Positions 8,829-17,945 of a DNA stretch of 38,358 bases are shown piece by piece. The stretch is from Ignavibacteria bacterium (GTDB lineage: Bacteria; Bacteroidota; Ignavibacteria; Kapaibacteriales; UBA2268): assembly GCA_016844745.1 (NCBI GenBank), contig JAERMQ010000037.1, positions 1 through 38,358 of the forward strand, read 5' to 3'. The position numbers and the translations under genes were made by a program. The notes beneath the pieces were generated by a model that saw nothing but the letters and a program-made list of their open reading frames with translations, was not told the DNA's origin and searched no databases. Each line of letters begins with the position of its first letter. Positions within the stretch are counted from its first letter, which is position 1.

Positions 8829-11680
8829 TTTACTATAAATAAATTAGCAGAAGTTTGCTCAACCGGCGAGGTTATAACCAATCGATAAACACCGCTCGGT
8901 ACAGATTCAAGTGAAACTCTATAGGTTTCCTTAACTGCTTTCATCTCCCATTCAGACATCTGAATTAAAGCTCCGGTGATTGAATACAGCTTATACGAAT
9001 AACTCCCTTTATCACTGCAATCAATGACAATGCTTGTTTCATCGGATGCCGGATTGGGCTGTATTGAAAATTTCAATGGTGTGTATGATTTTATCAATCT
9101 TAAATTAAGGTTGCAAATGTTCTTAACACTTAGGCTGCCATTGATGGTATCGATATCAACAAGACTGTTCTGCCATTCGAATTTTGAATAATTTATTGAT
9201 GTTTTGATTTTATCCGGAAGCAGAATCATGCCGCATATACTAAATAATTGAGATTCATTTGAAATTATGGAATGTTCAGTTCCTTCAATAGGGATTCTTC
9301 TAATACCATTTTCAATAACTCCCGCATAGGAAGCATCAGGTAAAAAAGCATTTGCTTCAATACTGATTTCGCCGGTATAATTCAATTTTATTACATCCGT
9401 TGTTTGGTAATTGATTTTAGCCCTTACAGGTAAACAAAAATCCTGCGTGCCTGGGATGCCGGATGTATCAGGCAGGCTGAATATTACTTTTGATACGCCG
9501 GTTCCTTTCAAGGCAATAGCATAATGATATCTACATGGCTGGGAAATATCCAAAATTATTGAATCGATGAAAATCCCGGGAACTGTCGGTTTGAACTTTA
9601 CATCAAAGTCCATTTTAGAATCTTTCCCAATTAGAACGGGAGCAATAGGCAAAGAGTTAAAAGTAAAAGTGTTCAAGCCGGATTTCAGCGACAAGGATTC
9701 AACAAATATATCCTCGGAATTATTGATTATTTCAAAGGATTTTTGTGTATCAGCACCAATCAGGCATCTACCTATATCTGTATTTGCAAAATTATCGAAT
9801 GTTATGACCGGATGAAAATATTCTAAATTTATCGTTGTTTTCCCAATGCATCCTGATTCGGATTTTACCTCCAGTTTGTATAATCCGGGAACAGAAACCA
9901 GGATTTCTTTTGTGGATTCTCCGGTGCTCCATGTGTAAGAAGGAAAGTCTCTATCGGCGGATAGTTTAATGGTTTCCCCCGGGCAGAATCTTTGCGGGGC
10001 AATTATTTTAATTTCGGGTAAAGGTAATTTTATAACAGTCTTTTCATAGGGCAAAGACCAGCATTTATTAATATCACCAACAGTTAAAGTATATTTACCT
10101 TCATTTTTAATAATAATAGATGATGACGTATCCCCTGTTGACCAGCGATAATATGCGAAACTTCTTTCCGAGGATAGAGTAATACTATCTCCCGAGCAAA
10201 AAGAATCCGGGCTTAAAATCTTAGCAATGGGAATCGTATCGACTAATATGAGGATATTTGCAGCACCGGTACATCCAACCGAATCGGTAACCTGAACCTG
10301 AAAATCTCCGTACCTTTTTACAACAATGCTGCTCGAAGTATCCCCCGTTGACCATTTGTACCGGGCATATATATCTTTTGTTGTTAGTATCACGCTATCT
10401 CCCTGGCATATCGGGAATGGCTTATCAGTAACGATATTTACTATTGGTCTTTGATTGAATCGAACATATATGGAATCCCGGTTGCTGCATCCATTGGTAT
10501 CAATTACCGTAAGTTCATAGTATCCGGTTTGGGTGGCATTTATTTCATAGTTATAAACTCCAACGCTCCAATAGTATTTATATTTAGGAATTCTTGTCGA
10601 TGATTTCAGTTTTACATTTGTACCAATACAAACATGGGTTGGTCCGTCGCTGATAATTTTAGCTTCGGGATGAGGAGAAAAGAACACATAAATGGAATCT
10701 GTCCCTTTGCAGCCTGTTAAATTCTCGACTTCGCAATAATAAGTCCCCGTTTTTGAAACCATTATTACCGAATCGGTTATAACCGAATCAATCATTGAAC
10801 CAAACCATTTGTACTTATATCCCCCTCCGGTAGGCCATGCAAAAAGTTTTGTGGAATCTCCTTCACAGAGTTTTTTTGTAAGCGGAGCAATACCCATCTC
10901 AATTGGAATAGTCTTCACAAAAACAGAGCTTGTGTCTGTGCATCCATCAGCATTGCTAACGGTAACTCTGTATTTACCTGATTTTCTTGCTATAATTTTT
11001 TGGGTTCTCTCACCTGTTGACCATAAGTACATACTACCTATTGTATCGGGTTTTGCAATTAAAGTAACGCTATCACCGGTACAGAAAGTCAATGACCCGT
11101 TTGATAATATTGAAGCATCGGGTTTCGGAACAACATTAATATCAATAGCAGATGACCAATCTTCACAATTCTGTACATAAACCCGGACTCTATATTTCCC
11201 TGGTTTAGTAATTTTTATTGATTGAGTTGTCTCACCTGACAGCCACTCGTAATAAAGCCAGGATGGCGACGCCGTTAATGTTACAGTATCCCCCTCACAG
11301 ATTTGAGGAGGAGTTGCAATAATATTTGCTTCAATGGTTCCGATTACAACAAAATATACCGAATCAGTCAGGACATAATCGGGGCATGTTACTTTAAATC
11401 TATATAGTCCGGCATTAGCAATTGTGGCGGCGGGAATTAAAATATTTTTTTCAGCGCTTGAAAAGCCCCCGGGTCCATCCCATTTGTATGTACAGCCTGT
11501 TTCCGGTATTCCGTACGAATCTATTCTTAAACTTTGTCCCGCACAAATCGGACTATGGGCTTCCAGGAAAGTAGTAATATCTAAAAGTTTCTCTTTTTTG
11601 TTTTTTTCATTCTTCCCATCGGCAAACGAAAATGAAATCGCCATTAGACCGATTATTACTATGTTTATGATTGTTTTCAT
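8825..11680 (-). CDS. Large Ig-like repeat protein with T9SS sorting domain
   Basis: The chosen ATG at 11680 gives 951 residues and starts a clean signal peptide (MKTIINIVIIGLMAISFSFA), with GGTGAGG just before it; the frame stays open 15 codons further upstream. Eight Ig/PKD-like repeats follow, each about 75-90 residues, opening with a Cys-x-Gly-Asp-Ser-Val-x-Leu pattern and carrying a central Trp-Ser-Thr-Gly motif and a late Gly-x-Tyr. An ASH/choice-of-anchor-like domain comes next (ending ALKGTGV), then a region of unknown fold, and finally a type A T9SS tail (IQPNPASDETSIVI near the start, ending NLFIVK). It is probably a secreted or cell-surface adhesin-like protein. Paired Cys in each repeat suggest disulfides. 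Confidence 0.9.
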   Translation of the reverse strand: MKTIINIVIIGLMAISFSFADGKNEKNKKEKLLDITTFLEAHSPICAGQSLRIDSYGIPETGCTYKWDGPGGFSSAEKNILIPAATIANAGLYRFKVTCPDYVLTDSVYFVVIGTIEANIIATPPQICEGDTVTLTASPSWLYYEWLSGETTQSIKITKPGKYRVRVYVQNCEDWSSAIDINVVPKPDASILSNGSLTFCTGDSVTLIAKPDTIGSMYLWSTGERTQKIIARKSGKYRVTVSNADGCTDTSSVFVKTIPIEMGIAPLTKKLCEGDSTKLFAWPTGGGYKYKWFGSMIDSVITDSVIMVSKTGTYYCEVENLTGCKGTDSIYVFFSPHPEAKIISDGPTHVCIGTNVKLKSSTRIPKYKYYWSVGVYNYEINATQTGYYELTVIDTNGCSNRDSIYVRFNQRPIVNIVTDKPFPICQGDSVILTTKDIYARYKWSTGDTSSSIVVKRYGDFQVQVTDSVGCTGAANILILVDTIPIAKILSPDSFCSGDSITLSSERSFAYYRWSTGDTSSSIIIKNEGKYTLTVGDINKCWSLPYEKTVIKLPLPEIKIIAPQRFCPGETIKLSADRDFPSYTWSTGESTKEILVSVPGLYKLEVKSESGCIGKTTINLEYFHPVITFDNFANTDIGRCLIGADTQKSFEIINNSEDIFVESLSLKSGLNTFTFNSLPIAPVLIGKDSKMDFDVKFKPTVPGIFIDSIILDISQPCRYHYAIALKGTGVSKVIFSLPDTSGIPGTQDFCLPVRAKINYQTTDVIKLNYTGEISIEANAFLPDASYAGVIENGIRRIPIEGTEHSIISNESQLFSICGMILLPDKIKTSINYSKFEWQNSLVDIDTINGSLSVKNICNLNLRLIKSYTPLKFSIQPNPASDETSIVIDCSDKGSYSYKLYSITGALIQMSEWEMKAVKETYRVSLESVPSGVYRLVITSPVEQTSANLFIVK

Positions 11681-11847
11681 TTCCTCACCAAATAATATTT
11701 TCAATATAAAAAAAAATCTGCACATTTTTTTCTAATAAGACAACTGAAACGGGATTTTGTCACAAAATAATTTTAAATGAGATTTTTTGTTCTGATTCAA
11801 AGGTAATATTTTTGCCGAATTATATTTTTAATTTTTGAAAATGTTGT

Positions 11848-12474
11848 ATGGAAATAATACCAGTCGAAGCCGGACCATTAGCGACGATGTGCTATGTTGC
11901 AACTGACCCGGTGACCGGTAAATCCATTGTCATAGACGTTCCACCGGAAGGAGCGGAAATCTTATTTTCGCTTATCAGGCAGAACAAAAGCGAACTTTCA
12001 GGAATTATCCTTACACATTCTCATTGGGACCATTCGGCAGAAGCAGGAAAATTAAGTGAAATGACGGGTGCGCCCGTCGCTTCTCATCCTGCAGATGAAT
12101 ACAGGCTTAAGAATCCTTCGGAACATTCGATTTTTCATTTACCCTTCAAATTGGAACCGGTTGCAGTGAGTAAATATTTAATTCACAAAGATGTAATTTC
12201 TTTCGGTAAAGAAAAACTTGAAATCAGGCATACTCCGGGGCATACCGAAGGCAGTATTTGCCTTGTTAGCCACACTGACAAAGTAGTTTTCAGCGGCGAT
12301 ACCCTTTTCAAGGAAAGCATCGGCAGATTCGATTTGCCGGGTGGTAATCAGGAATCGCTGATTGATTCAATAAAGCAACAACTTTTGTCATTATCCGATA
12401 ATTTTAAAGTGTTATGTGGGCATGGAGAATCAACAACCATAGGCTACGAACGACTGAATAATCCATTTTTTTGA
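11848..12474 (+). CDS. Metallo-beta-lactamase-fold hydrolase, glyoxalase II-like
   Basis: The protein has 208 residues. The zinc-binding set of the MBL superfamily is complete: THSHWDH (His57, His59, Asp61, His62), His132 in TPGHTEGS, Asp151 in FSGDTLF, and His192 in CGHGE. Length and the GRFDLPGGN segment fit the short hydroxyacylglutathione hydrolase-like (GloB/YcbL) group; the substrate cannot be told from sequence. It has no signal peptide, so it is cytoplasmic. Its stop lies 68 bases before the ATG of the LptE-like gene, so the pair is probably one transcript. Confidence 0.93.
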   Translation: MEIIPVEAGPLATMCYVATDPVTGKSIVIDVPPEGAEILFSLIRQNKSELSGIILTHSHWDHSAEAGKLSEMTGAPVASHPADEYRLKNPSEHSIFHLPFKLEPVAVSKYLIHKDVISFGKEKLEIRHTPGHTEGSICLVSHTDKVVFSGDTLFKESIGRFDLPGGNQESLIDSIKQQLLSLSDNFKVLCGHGESTTIGYERLNNPFF

Positions 12475-12542
12475 AGAGAATAAGGAAAAATATTATTAAG
12501 AGTTATTTACTATTAAACCTAATATCAAGCAACAACTTAAAT

Positions 12543-13079
12543 ATGAAAATAATTTCATTTAAGTGTAATATATTATCTAAAATACATTTCGTAATTTGCA
12601 TTTTATTTTGTTTTGAATTGGCGGGATGTTATTCATTTACCGGAGGAACGATACCTGAGCACTTAAAGACTCTATCATTCGGAGCCATTTCGGACAACAG
12701 CGGCTTTGGCAATCCGATGTACCGGGAGCATTTAACCAAAACAATATATGATAAATTCAAAAGGGATAAATCTTATGAAATTGTAGAATCAAACGGCGAC
12801 GCCAGACTTAGCATAAGCATTAGTTCAATTATTGAAGCTACGTCAACGGTATCCGGCTCGGTAGGGCGACAGGAACTCGAAACAGAAAGAAAGGTAACTG
12901 TGAATTGCGATTTGGAATACTACGATGCGGTAAAAAAAAATACTATTATGAAAAAAAATTTTAGTAATTTTGAAGTTTATAAAATTGAAAATTCCCAAGA
13001 GGGAAGAAACGAAGCGATAAAGAAAGCGCTTGAGCACACAGCAGACGATATATTACTTGCGGTAGTCTCGGGCTGGTAG
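12543..13079 (+). CDS. LptE-like LPS-assembly lipoprotein
   Basis: From the ATG at 12543 there are 178 residues with a lipoprotein signal peptide ending Leu-Ala-Gly-Cys (Cys29), followed by YSFTGGTIPEHLKTLSF. That opening, the segment NSGFGNPMYREHLTKTI and later beta strands fit the Bacteroidota LptE family. LptE plugs the LptD barrel that inserts LPS into the outer membrane. The frame is open up to a TTG at 12471 that overlaps the preceding stop as TTGA, but that start would place 24 charged residues before the signal peptide, so I prefer 12543. The GT2 gene follows 80 bases later. Confidence 0.8.
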   Translation: MKIISFKCNILSKIHFVICILFCFELAGCYSFTGGTIPEHLKTLSFGAISDNSGFGNPMYREHLTKTIYDKFKRDKSYEIVESNGDARLSISISSIIEATSTVSGSVGRQELETERKVTVNCDLEYYDAVKKNTIMKKNFSNFEVYKIENSQEGRNEAIKKALEHTADDILLAVVSGW

Positions 13080-13139
13080 GAACGATGAAAATGAAAATGA
13101 GAATTTTACTATTCAATAATAAAAATTTTTTCTAACAAT

Positions 13140-13156
13140 GGAGGAGAAATTCTCCT
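13140..13156 (+). promoter_or_regulatory. Ribosome-binding site inside a small hairpin
   Basis: GGAGGAG at 13140-13146 is the only Shine-Dalgarno-like sequence before the GT2 start. Its AGGAG pairs perfectly with CTCCT at 13152-13156 across a 5-base loop. From AGGAG to the ATG is 13 bases, which is long. The hairpin could hide the site or shorten the effective spacing. This is read from sequence only. Confidence 0.45.
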
Positions 13157-13159
13157 GAC

Positions 13160-14602
13160 ATGGAAAACTTTATACTCCTTATTTACTTTGTATCTTTAAG
13201 CATCTTGTTCGGGTTCGGACTGCACGGGATAATATTGTTGTATTACTACCGTAAAACGTACAATATTAAAAATCCCTTCGAAATAATGCCGGAACTAATG
13301 CCTAAAGTAACAATACAACTGCCTCTCTTCAACGAATATAACGTTATCGAAAGGCTTATCAAGTCGGTATGCGAAATTAATTACCCGACGGACAAATTGG
13401 AAATTCAGGTACTCGACGATTCTACCGATGAAACTGTCGAGTTGGCAAGCTCGCTTGTTGCAGAATACACTAAAAAGGGTTTCAATATCCATTATATTCA
13501 TCGAATTAACCGCGAGGGCTTTAAAGCAGGCGCTTTGAAAGCGGGGCTTGCCCTTGCAGAAGGCGAGTTCGTTGCAGTATTCGATGCGGATTTTGTACCT
13601 AATACGGATTTTCTCTTAAAAACCGTACCACACTTCAATAACCCGAAGGTTGGAATGGTTCAAACAAGATGGGAACATTTGAACGAAGAATTTTCCTTTC
13701 TTACGCGTGCCCAAGCCTTAGCGCTTGACGGACACTTTGTTCTCGAGCAGCAGGTTCGCAATAAAGCCGGATTTTTTATTAACTTCAATGGTACTGCCGG
13801 TATCTGGCGGAAATCATGCATTATCGATGCCGGTAATTGGCATGCTGACACATTGACGGAAGACTTAGACCTGAGTTATCGCGCTCAACTTAAAAACTGG
13901 AAATTTGTCTTCCTCAACGATGTCACCTCTCCAGCCGAACTGCCCGAAGATATAAATGCCCTGAAAACGCAACAGTTCCGCTGGACTAAAGGCGCCGTAG
14001 AAACAGCAAAGAAAATGCTGCCTCATGTCTTCAAATCCGACCTTCCTCTCAAAGTCAAATTAGAATGTTTTGTTCACTTAACCAGCAATATCGTTTATCC
14101 ATTCATTATGGTAGTTGCTGCCCTGAACATTCCTATTGTAATATTCAAAAATACAATCGGCGGCTTTGATGAGTATTACAATTTAATGTCGGTTTTTGTG
14201 GTGGCATCGGTATCAACCTTCCTGTTCTATACCTACGCCCAGAAGGCAATCCACTTGGACTGGCGGCGACGATTGCTGCTGTTCCCTGTTTTCCTTGCCG
14301 GAAGCATGGGGCTTGCTGTCAATAACTCCAAAGCCGTGATTGAAGCGCTGATTAACAGGAAAACCGGATTTACCCGCACCCCGAAATCAGGCGATGCGAA
14401 GACTGCGAACCAGAGAAAATACATGCAGAAGAAAATCAGCAGCACAGTATTTCTTGAATTGTTCATGACATTGTACTTCATAATCGGAATCGGCATCTCG
14501 GCTTATTTCCTCGAAATAGCCGCAATACCGTTCCAGCTTTTGTTCTTGATGGGATTCGGCACGGTCGGTTATCTGTCGTTGCGGCACGCATTTGCCAAAT
14601 AG
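13160..14602 (+). CDS. Processive GT2 membrane glycosyltransferase
   Basis: The protein has 480 residues. An N-terminal TM helix (about 4-28) precedes a GT-A domain with the cellulose-synthase-like set DDSTD (86-90), DADF (142-145), TEDLD (233-237) and QQFRW (271-275), so all D,D,D,QxxRW residues are present. Four or five TM helices lie between about 303 and 475. This layout matches BcsA/CslA-type inner-membrane synthases that use a nucleotide sugar. There is no PilZ domain. The sugar and product (polysaccharide or glycolipid) cannot be told. It follows an LptE-like gene, which is consistent with an envelope role. Confidence 0.92.
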   Translation: MENFILLIYFVSLSILFGFGLHGIILLYYYRKTYNIKNPFEIMPELMPKVTIQLPLFNEYNVIERLIKSVCEINYPTDKLEIQVLDDSTDETVELASSLVAEYTKKGFNIHYIHRINREGFKAGALKAGLALAEGEFVAVFDADFVPNTDFLLKTVPHFNNPKVGMVQTRWEHLNEEFSFLTRAQALALDGHFVLEQQVRNKAGFFINFNGTAGIWRKSCIIDAGNWHADTLTEDLDLSYRAQLKNWKFVFLNDVTSPAELPEDINALKTQQFRWTKGAVETAKKMLPHVFKSDLPLKVKLECFVHLTSNIVYPFIMVVAALNIPIVIFKNTIGGFDEYYNLMSVFVVASVSTFLFYTYAQKAIHLDWRRRLLLFPVFLAGSMGLAVNNSKAVIEALINRKTGFTRTPKSGDAKTANQRKYMQKKISSTVFLELFMTLYFIIGIGISAYFLEIAAIPFQLLFLMGFGTVGYLSLRHAFAK

Positions 14603-14623
14603 AAATTAAGTTTTAAAATATTT

Positions 14624-14668
14624 AAACCCCTTAATTTTCTCTTATGAGGAATTAAGGGGTTTTCTTTT
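14624..14668 (+). terminator. Rho-independent terminator after the GT2 gene
   Basis: AAACCCCTTAATT and AATTAAGGGGTTT form a strong stem around a loop at about 14637-14649, followed by TTTTCTTTTT. It lies 22 bases after the GT2 stop codon. Confidence 0.85.
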
Positions 14669-14671
14669 TAA

Positions 14672-14750
14672 TGGTCAATGAAATTGTCTGAATTAGGATT
14701 TGTAGGATTAAAGGATGAAAGGATTATTTTCCATTGACCATTAACCATTA
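14672..14750. repeat. Relics of the heptamer repeat in both orientations
   Basis: Two units of TTAATGG/TCAATG type lie at about 14670-14681, and three units of the reverse complement (CCATTGACCATTAACCATTA) at about 14732-14751. Between them are AT-rich words such as AGGATTTGTAGGATTAAAGGAT. The arrangement repeats, in miniature, the one between queA and yidC. The whole gap 14603-15230 (628 bases) holds this, the terminator, two palindromes and AATTCGT repeats, and no credible gene. Confidence 0.75.
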
Positions 14751-14806
14751 TTTAAGGTTTTTTACTATTTTTTACTACGGAATTTTCGATTTTATTTGAA
14801 TTCACA

Positions 14807-14874
14807 GAACAGACGAGGGCGTCTATTCTACCAAGTTGATTGTAGTCATCGGATGACTCCCAGTCATCCGATGA
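14807..14874. repeat. GAACAGAC element plus TCATCGGATGA palindrome
   Basis: The segment 14807-14832 (GAACAGACGAGGGCGTCTAT onward) matches the element at 23351-23376 with a few changes. Directly after it is a perfect palindrome with 13-bp arms, TCATCGGATGACT-ccc-AGTCATCCGATGA (14846-14874). A second member of this palindrome family lies at 24472-24502. Confidence 0.8.
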
Positions 14875-15205
14875 ATGGCTTTTTCATAATCCATCAACTT
14901 TTCACCTTCTTTCACCTTCTTTCTACGGTTTTTTATTTTTTTATGAGGTGAAATATTAAAAACCTTATATAAACCGTTTACCTTAGTAGAAATAAACAAA
15001 AGCACAATAGAAACTTATTTCCTTATTTTTGCTTTGTTATTTGAATTATTTTTTAACCACAAAGGGCACAAAGGCTTTAATCCCGGCTATTTCAAAGAAC
15101 ACACTAAAGCAAATTTATAAAGATAAGGTGTATTAGCTTAAAAATGATTTTAAAATGATGTCTGAACCATTGATTAAGCTGATTAATGGATAAATATGAT
15201 TTCAT

Positions 15206-15229
15206 ATCGTAATTCGTAATTCGTAATTG
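15206..15229. repeat. AATTCGT heptamer repeat at a 3' gene end
   Basis: Three units of TAATTCG (period 7), ending about 2-4 bases from the stop codon of the minus-strand gene at 15231. The same unit ends the array at 540 and occurs at 26425-26457 and 33320-33337. Confidence 0.85.
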
Positions 15230-15230
15230 A

Positions 15231-16592
15231 TTATTCCCTTGCAATAACAACCTTCTCCGTAATTATACCACTTCCTCCCCGCACGACGCATAAATACACG
15301 CCGCAACGCCAATCCGAAACATCTATATTCAAAGGATTTTCCTCTTCTATTTTGCCTTCATAAGTTTTCTCGCCGAGAAGGTTGTAAATTGCAACAATGC
15401 CGCTCTGCAAGCCGTGTTGGATTGACATGCGTTCACCGGTTGGATTAGGGAAAATATGAAATGATTTATCAACTGACTGCTCCTTGACTGCAATTATTTT
15501 TTTATCATATCTTAAAATTCGGCTTCGACTGACGACTAAAGGGTGTTCTGGAACGGGGAAAAACGCAGCAGTATTTGATATGGTGGCATTTTGTTTCCCA
15601 TTATATGTTGTTTTGTAAGTCGACCAAGTTTCACCACCATCTTTTGAAAGATATAAATTCATTAGTTTTCTTATAAGTATATTACTTTTATTTCCAAGTA
15701 TAGGAACACCAGCAGACATATATGTTGGTACAGTATCCGAGAATTTCAAATTCCATGTAAAACCGCCATCTATCGTATTCCATACATAAGTTCTATATTG
15801 TGGGGAATTTAATTCTTTTTGTATGCCTTTTGCAGCCCAACCTATTTTTCTATTAATAAAAGTCATTTGAGAAAATCCATTAATATTATTAAATTTTGAA
15901 TTAGATAGAGATTTCCATGTCTTTCCTCTATCGAATGACGAATAATAATTATAAGTAGAATCTAATAGATTCGAAATCGTTATAAAAATTGCATCAGAGT
16001 CCGGCATTGAGGCAAATAAGATATGTTGGTTCTGAATATTTGATTCTGTAGTTAATTTTCTCCAGTTCTCACCTCCATCTTCGGTGATATAAAGTTCACC
16101 GTTCTGGCAGTTAGCAACTCCGATATTATCATGCATATTAATGACATTTACCTGATTTTTCCAGGTTTCTTCCGGCAATCTTTTCCTTTTCCATGAATAA
16201 CCGCCATCTGTTGATTTCATTATATATCCTGAATCACAACCTATTAATGCTAAATCTTTCTTAGGATAAGCAAAACTGTATTTTCCTAATACTCCTATTG
16301 AATCGACCAATATTGTTGACCAGTTCAAACCTCCGTCAGTTGAATGTCGTACTATAAAAAAATCGCTATTTATTATATCTTGTGCGAAAGCTATACAATT
16401 TAATGAGTCGCAACAATTAATATTTTTGTAATATGGAATATAACCTTCTTTACCCTCCAAGCACGGGAGCGAATCTACAACAATCCAATCGGCATCATCA
16501 GGATATAACCATTGAAGCTTATTTGAATCATCATAGGCAAAAGCATAAGAAACAAATATTATATAACAAAAAACGACCGATAATTTCTTCAT
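15231..16592 (-). CDS. YCF48/BNR-repeat secreted protein with T9SS tail
   Basis: The protein has 453 residues. A Sec signal peptide (MKKLSVVFCYIIFVSYAFA) is preceded by AAAGGAG at ideal spacing, which fixes the start. Several sialidase/YCF48-type blades follow, each with a Ser/Thr-x-Asp-Gly-Gly-x-x-Trp core (for example STDGGLNW, STDGGYSW, TEDGGENW, TIDGGFTW, SKDGGETW). From about 378 there is a T9SS sorting domain (FHIFPNPTGERM to the end, with Asp-Val-Ser-x-Trp-x-x-Gly-Val-Tyr). It is probably a secreted beta-propeller protein. It lies 64 bases downstream of another T9SS cargo gene on the same strand. Substrate and role are unknown. Confidence 0.9.
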   Translation of the reverse strand: MKKLSVVFCYIIFVSYAFAYDDSNKLQWLYPDDADWIVVDSLPCLEGKEGYIPYYKNINCCDSLNCIAFAQDIINSDFFIVRHSTDGGLNWSTILVDSIGVLGKYSFAYPKKDLALIGCDSGYIMKSTDGGYSWKRKRLPEETWKNQVNVINMHDNIGVANCQNGELYITEDGGENWRKLTTESNIQNQHILFASMPDSDAIFITISNLLDSTYNYYSSFDRGKTWKSLSNSKFNNINGFSQMTFINRKIGWAAKGIQKELNSPQYRTYVWNTIDGGFTWNLKFSDTVPTYMSAGVPILGNKSNILIRKLMNLYLSKDGGETWSTYKTTYNGKQNATISNTAAFFPVPEHPLVVSRSRILRYDKKIIAVKEQSVDKSFHIFPNPTGERMSIQHGLQSGIVAIYNLLGEKTYEGKIEEENPLNIDVSDWRCGVYLCVVRGGSGIITEKVVIARE

Positions 16593-16656
16593 GGATTGCT
16601 CCTTTGTTTAAATGCCGGAACCGGTTGACACCGGCTCCGTTTGGTTTAATAAAAAA

Positions 16657-17580
16657 TTATTTCGTAATACCGAATTTTCCCGTTTGAATCGTTTCATTGT
16701 GGTAAACTAATTTAAACAGGTAATTACCGTTGTGGAATTGAGCCAGTTTCAATTGTTTTTCTTCTATTCCGCCATTCAACCGGAAGGATTCCTTCAAAAT
16801 ACCTTTTCCTTCGATGTCAGTAATTTCAAGGATATAGTCACCCTTTTGTCCGGTATTGAATTTAATAGTGAAATTCCCGTCGGATGGATTTGGAATAAAT
16901 GAAATGTAATTCTTGTCATTTTTCAGTTCGTTCGAATTATTTTTTTCATAATTCAATTTGTTCCACCTTGGTTCCTGTTGGGGACACCTATTGAAACATC
17001 CTAAAGTTGTATCACATTCTACTTCACCCGATTCAGTATAAAGCAGTTCAGGTTCCTGAACCACTCCATGAACCTTGCAAATTCGATAAGTATATTTACA
17101 GCAGCTATTAGTAGTGCAGTGGATATAATGAACATATGGACCTTGCATGAGTGGACCGTTCTCAATGGTATCTAATTTAAGACATGATACCTCTGACAAT
17201 TGCATTTCATCTATACAATCGTTATCTCCAAGATCTAGAACAGGTTGAATTTTCTTAAGGAGTTGTTGATAAATATAGTGAAAAGTATATGGCTGTTGAT
17301 ATAGACCTAAGCAAAAATGGCAATAGTTACCACCACCGAAATCGCCGATCATTATTTGCCATTGACCAATACATTCATTGTATCTAATATTAAATGCTAC
17401 ATGAATTGTACAACCCGGGCAAATGGGTAAGGGGATTGACATAAATGAGGGATTCAATAAGTCCCAAGGGGATTCAGTACATGAAGTGTCGCAAATATCT
17501 CCCCACCAAGAATTATCTGCTAAAATCATATTCGAAGATGATATGAATAATACCAATCCTATCAGCAATAATTTTTTCAT
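16657..17580 (-). CDS. Cys-rich secreted protein with T9SS tail
   Basis: The ATG at 17580 starts a signal peptide (MKKLLLIGLVLFISSSNMILA); the frame is open five codons further upstream. The mature part (about 25-215) is rich in cysteine, with CxxxC and CxxC spacings (CDTSC, CPGC, CHFC, CDTTLGC), so disulfides or metal binding are likely. A T9SS sorting domain begins near 222 (SFIPNPSDGNFTIKF) and ends KFGITK. I do not recognise the central domain. It lies upstream of and co-directional with the propeller protein at 15231-16592. Confidence 0.85.
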   Translation of the reverse strand: MKKLLLIGLVLFISSSNMILADNSWWGDICDTSCTESPWDLLNPSFMSIPLPICPGCTIHVAFNIRYNECIGQWQIMIGDFGGGNYCHFCLGLYQQPYTFHYIYQQLLKKIQPVLDLGDNDCIDEMQLSEVSCLKLDTIENGPLMQGPYVHYIHCTTNSCCKYTYRICKVHGVVQEPELLYTESGEVECDTTLGCFNRCPQQEPRWNKLNYEKNNSNELKNDKNYISFIPNPSDGNFTIKFNTGQKGDYILEITDIEGKGILKESFRLNGGIEEKQLKLAQFHNGNYLFKLVYHNETIQTGKFGITK

Positions 17581-17632
17581 ATTAAATTCTTTCAATTGTT
17601 TATTAAATACTTATTTTTGAACTTGAATGGAA

Positions 17633-17781
17633 GCTGCCGTGCAAACTTTTGTTAAGACGCTATGCATGGCAGCGGCTAACCATTCCTCTGGGAGTCGGCA
17701 GGCATTGCTGTCTGTCGGCTTCTGTTTATATTGCGTTCGTCGGTTCCCTGTGCAGGTTTGAATAAATCAAACGGCACAGGG
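17633..17781. other. GC-richer structured intergenic patch
   Basis: This patch is clearly richer in G and C than its surroundings. It contains two hairpins. GCTGCCGTGC (17633-17642) pairs with GCATGGCAGC (17664-17673), with one G-U wobble. CCCTGTGCaGGTTTG (from 17746) pairs with CAAACggCACAGGG (to 17781). Between them lie near-repeats of GTCGGCAGGC/GTCTGTCGGC. It is in the 365-base gap between two minus-strand genes, so it could be a leader of the gene starting at 17580, a small RNA, or a decayed mobile element. The rest of the gap shows nothing else. Confidence 0.5.
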
Positions 17782-17945
17782 TAATTTAAGGGAATTTTCT
17801 TCGCATCATAGCTCCTCCTCTTACTTTTTATAAATATTTTTTCTCATAATGAACGATGTAAAAAATTTTACATAACGATTACAATTGCAAATATAATATT
17901 GAGTTGTAAACGAAAAGAAAACGAATAATTAATTTTTATTCATTA

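Noticed and set aside
9567..11735. Plus-strand frames opposite the Ig-like protein gene
   Set aside because: They are antisense shadows of a repeat-rich gene with clear signal peptide, domains and sorting tail.
12471..12542. TTG start for the LptE-like protein
   Set aside because: It would add 24 mostly charged residues before a good lipoprotein signal peptide; the ATG at 12543 puts the lipobox Cys at residue 29.
11848..14602. Complete LPS or cellulose synthesis locus
   Set aside because: Only one LptE-like lipoprotein and one GT2 synthase are present; no LptD, BcsB, PilZ or export genes accompany them.
14823..15005. 60-residue frame on the minus strand
   Set aside because: It overlaps a palindrome and a repeat element, has no family resemblance and no ribosome-binding site.
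15040..15200. tRNA or small RNA gene
   Set aside because: The ACCACAAAGGGCACAAAGG region forms no cloverleaf and resembles a common low-complexity intergenic sequence.
15231..17580. T9SS secretion machinery
   Set aside because: Only cargo proteins with sorting tails are seen; no PorK/L/M/N, Sov/SprA or PorV homolog is in the window.
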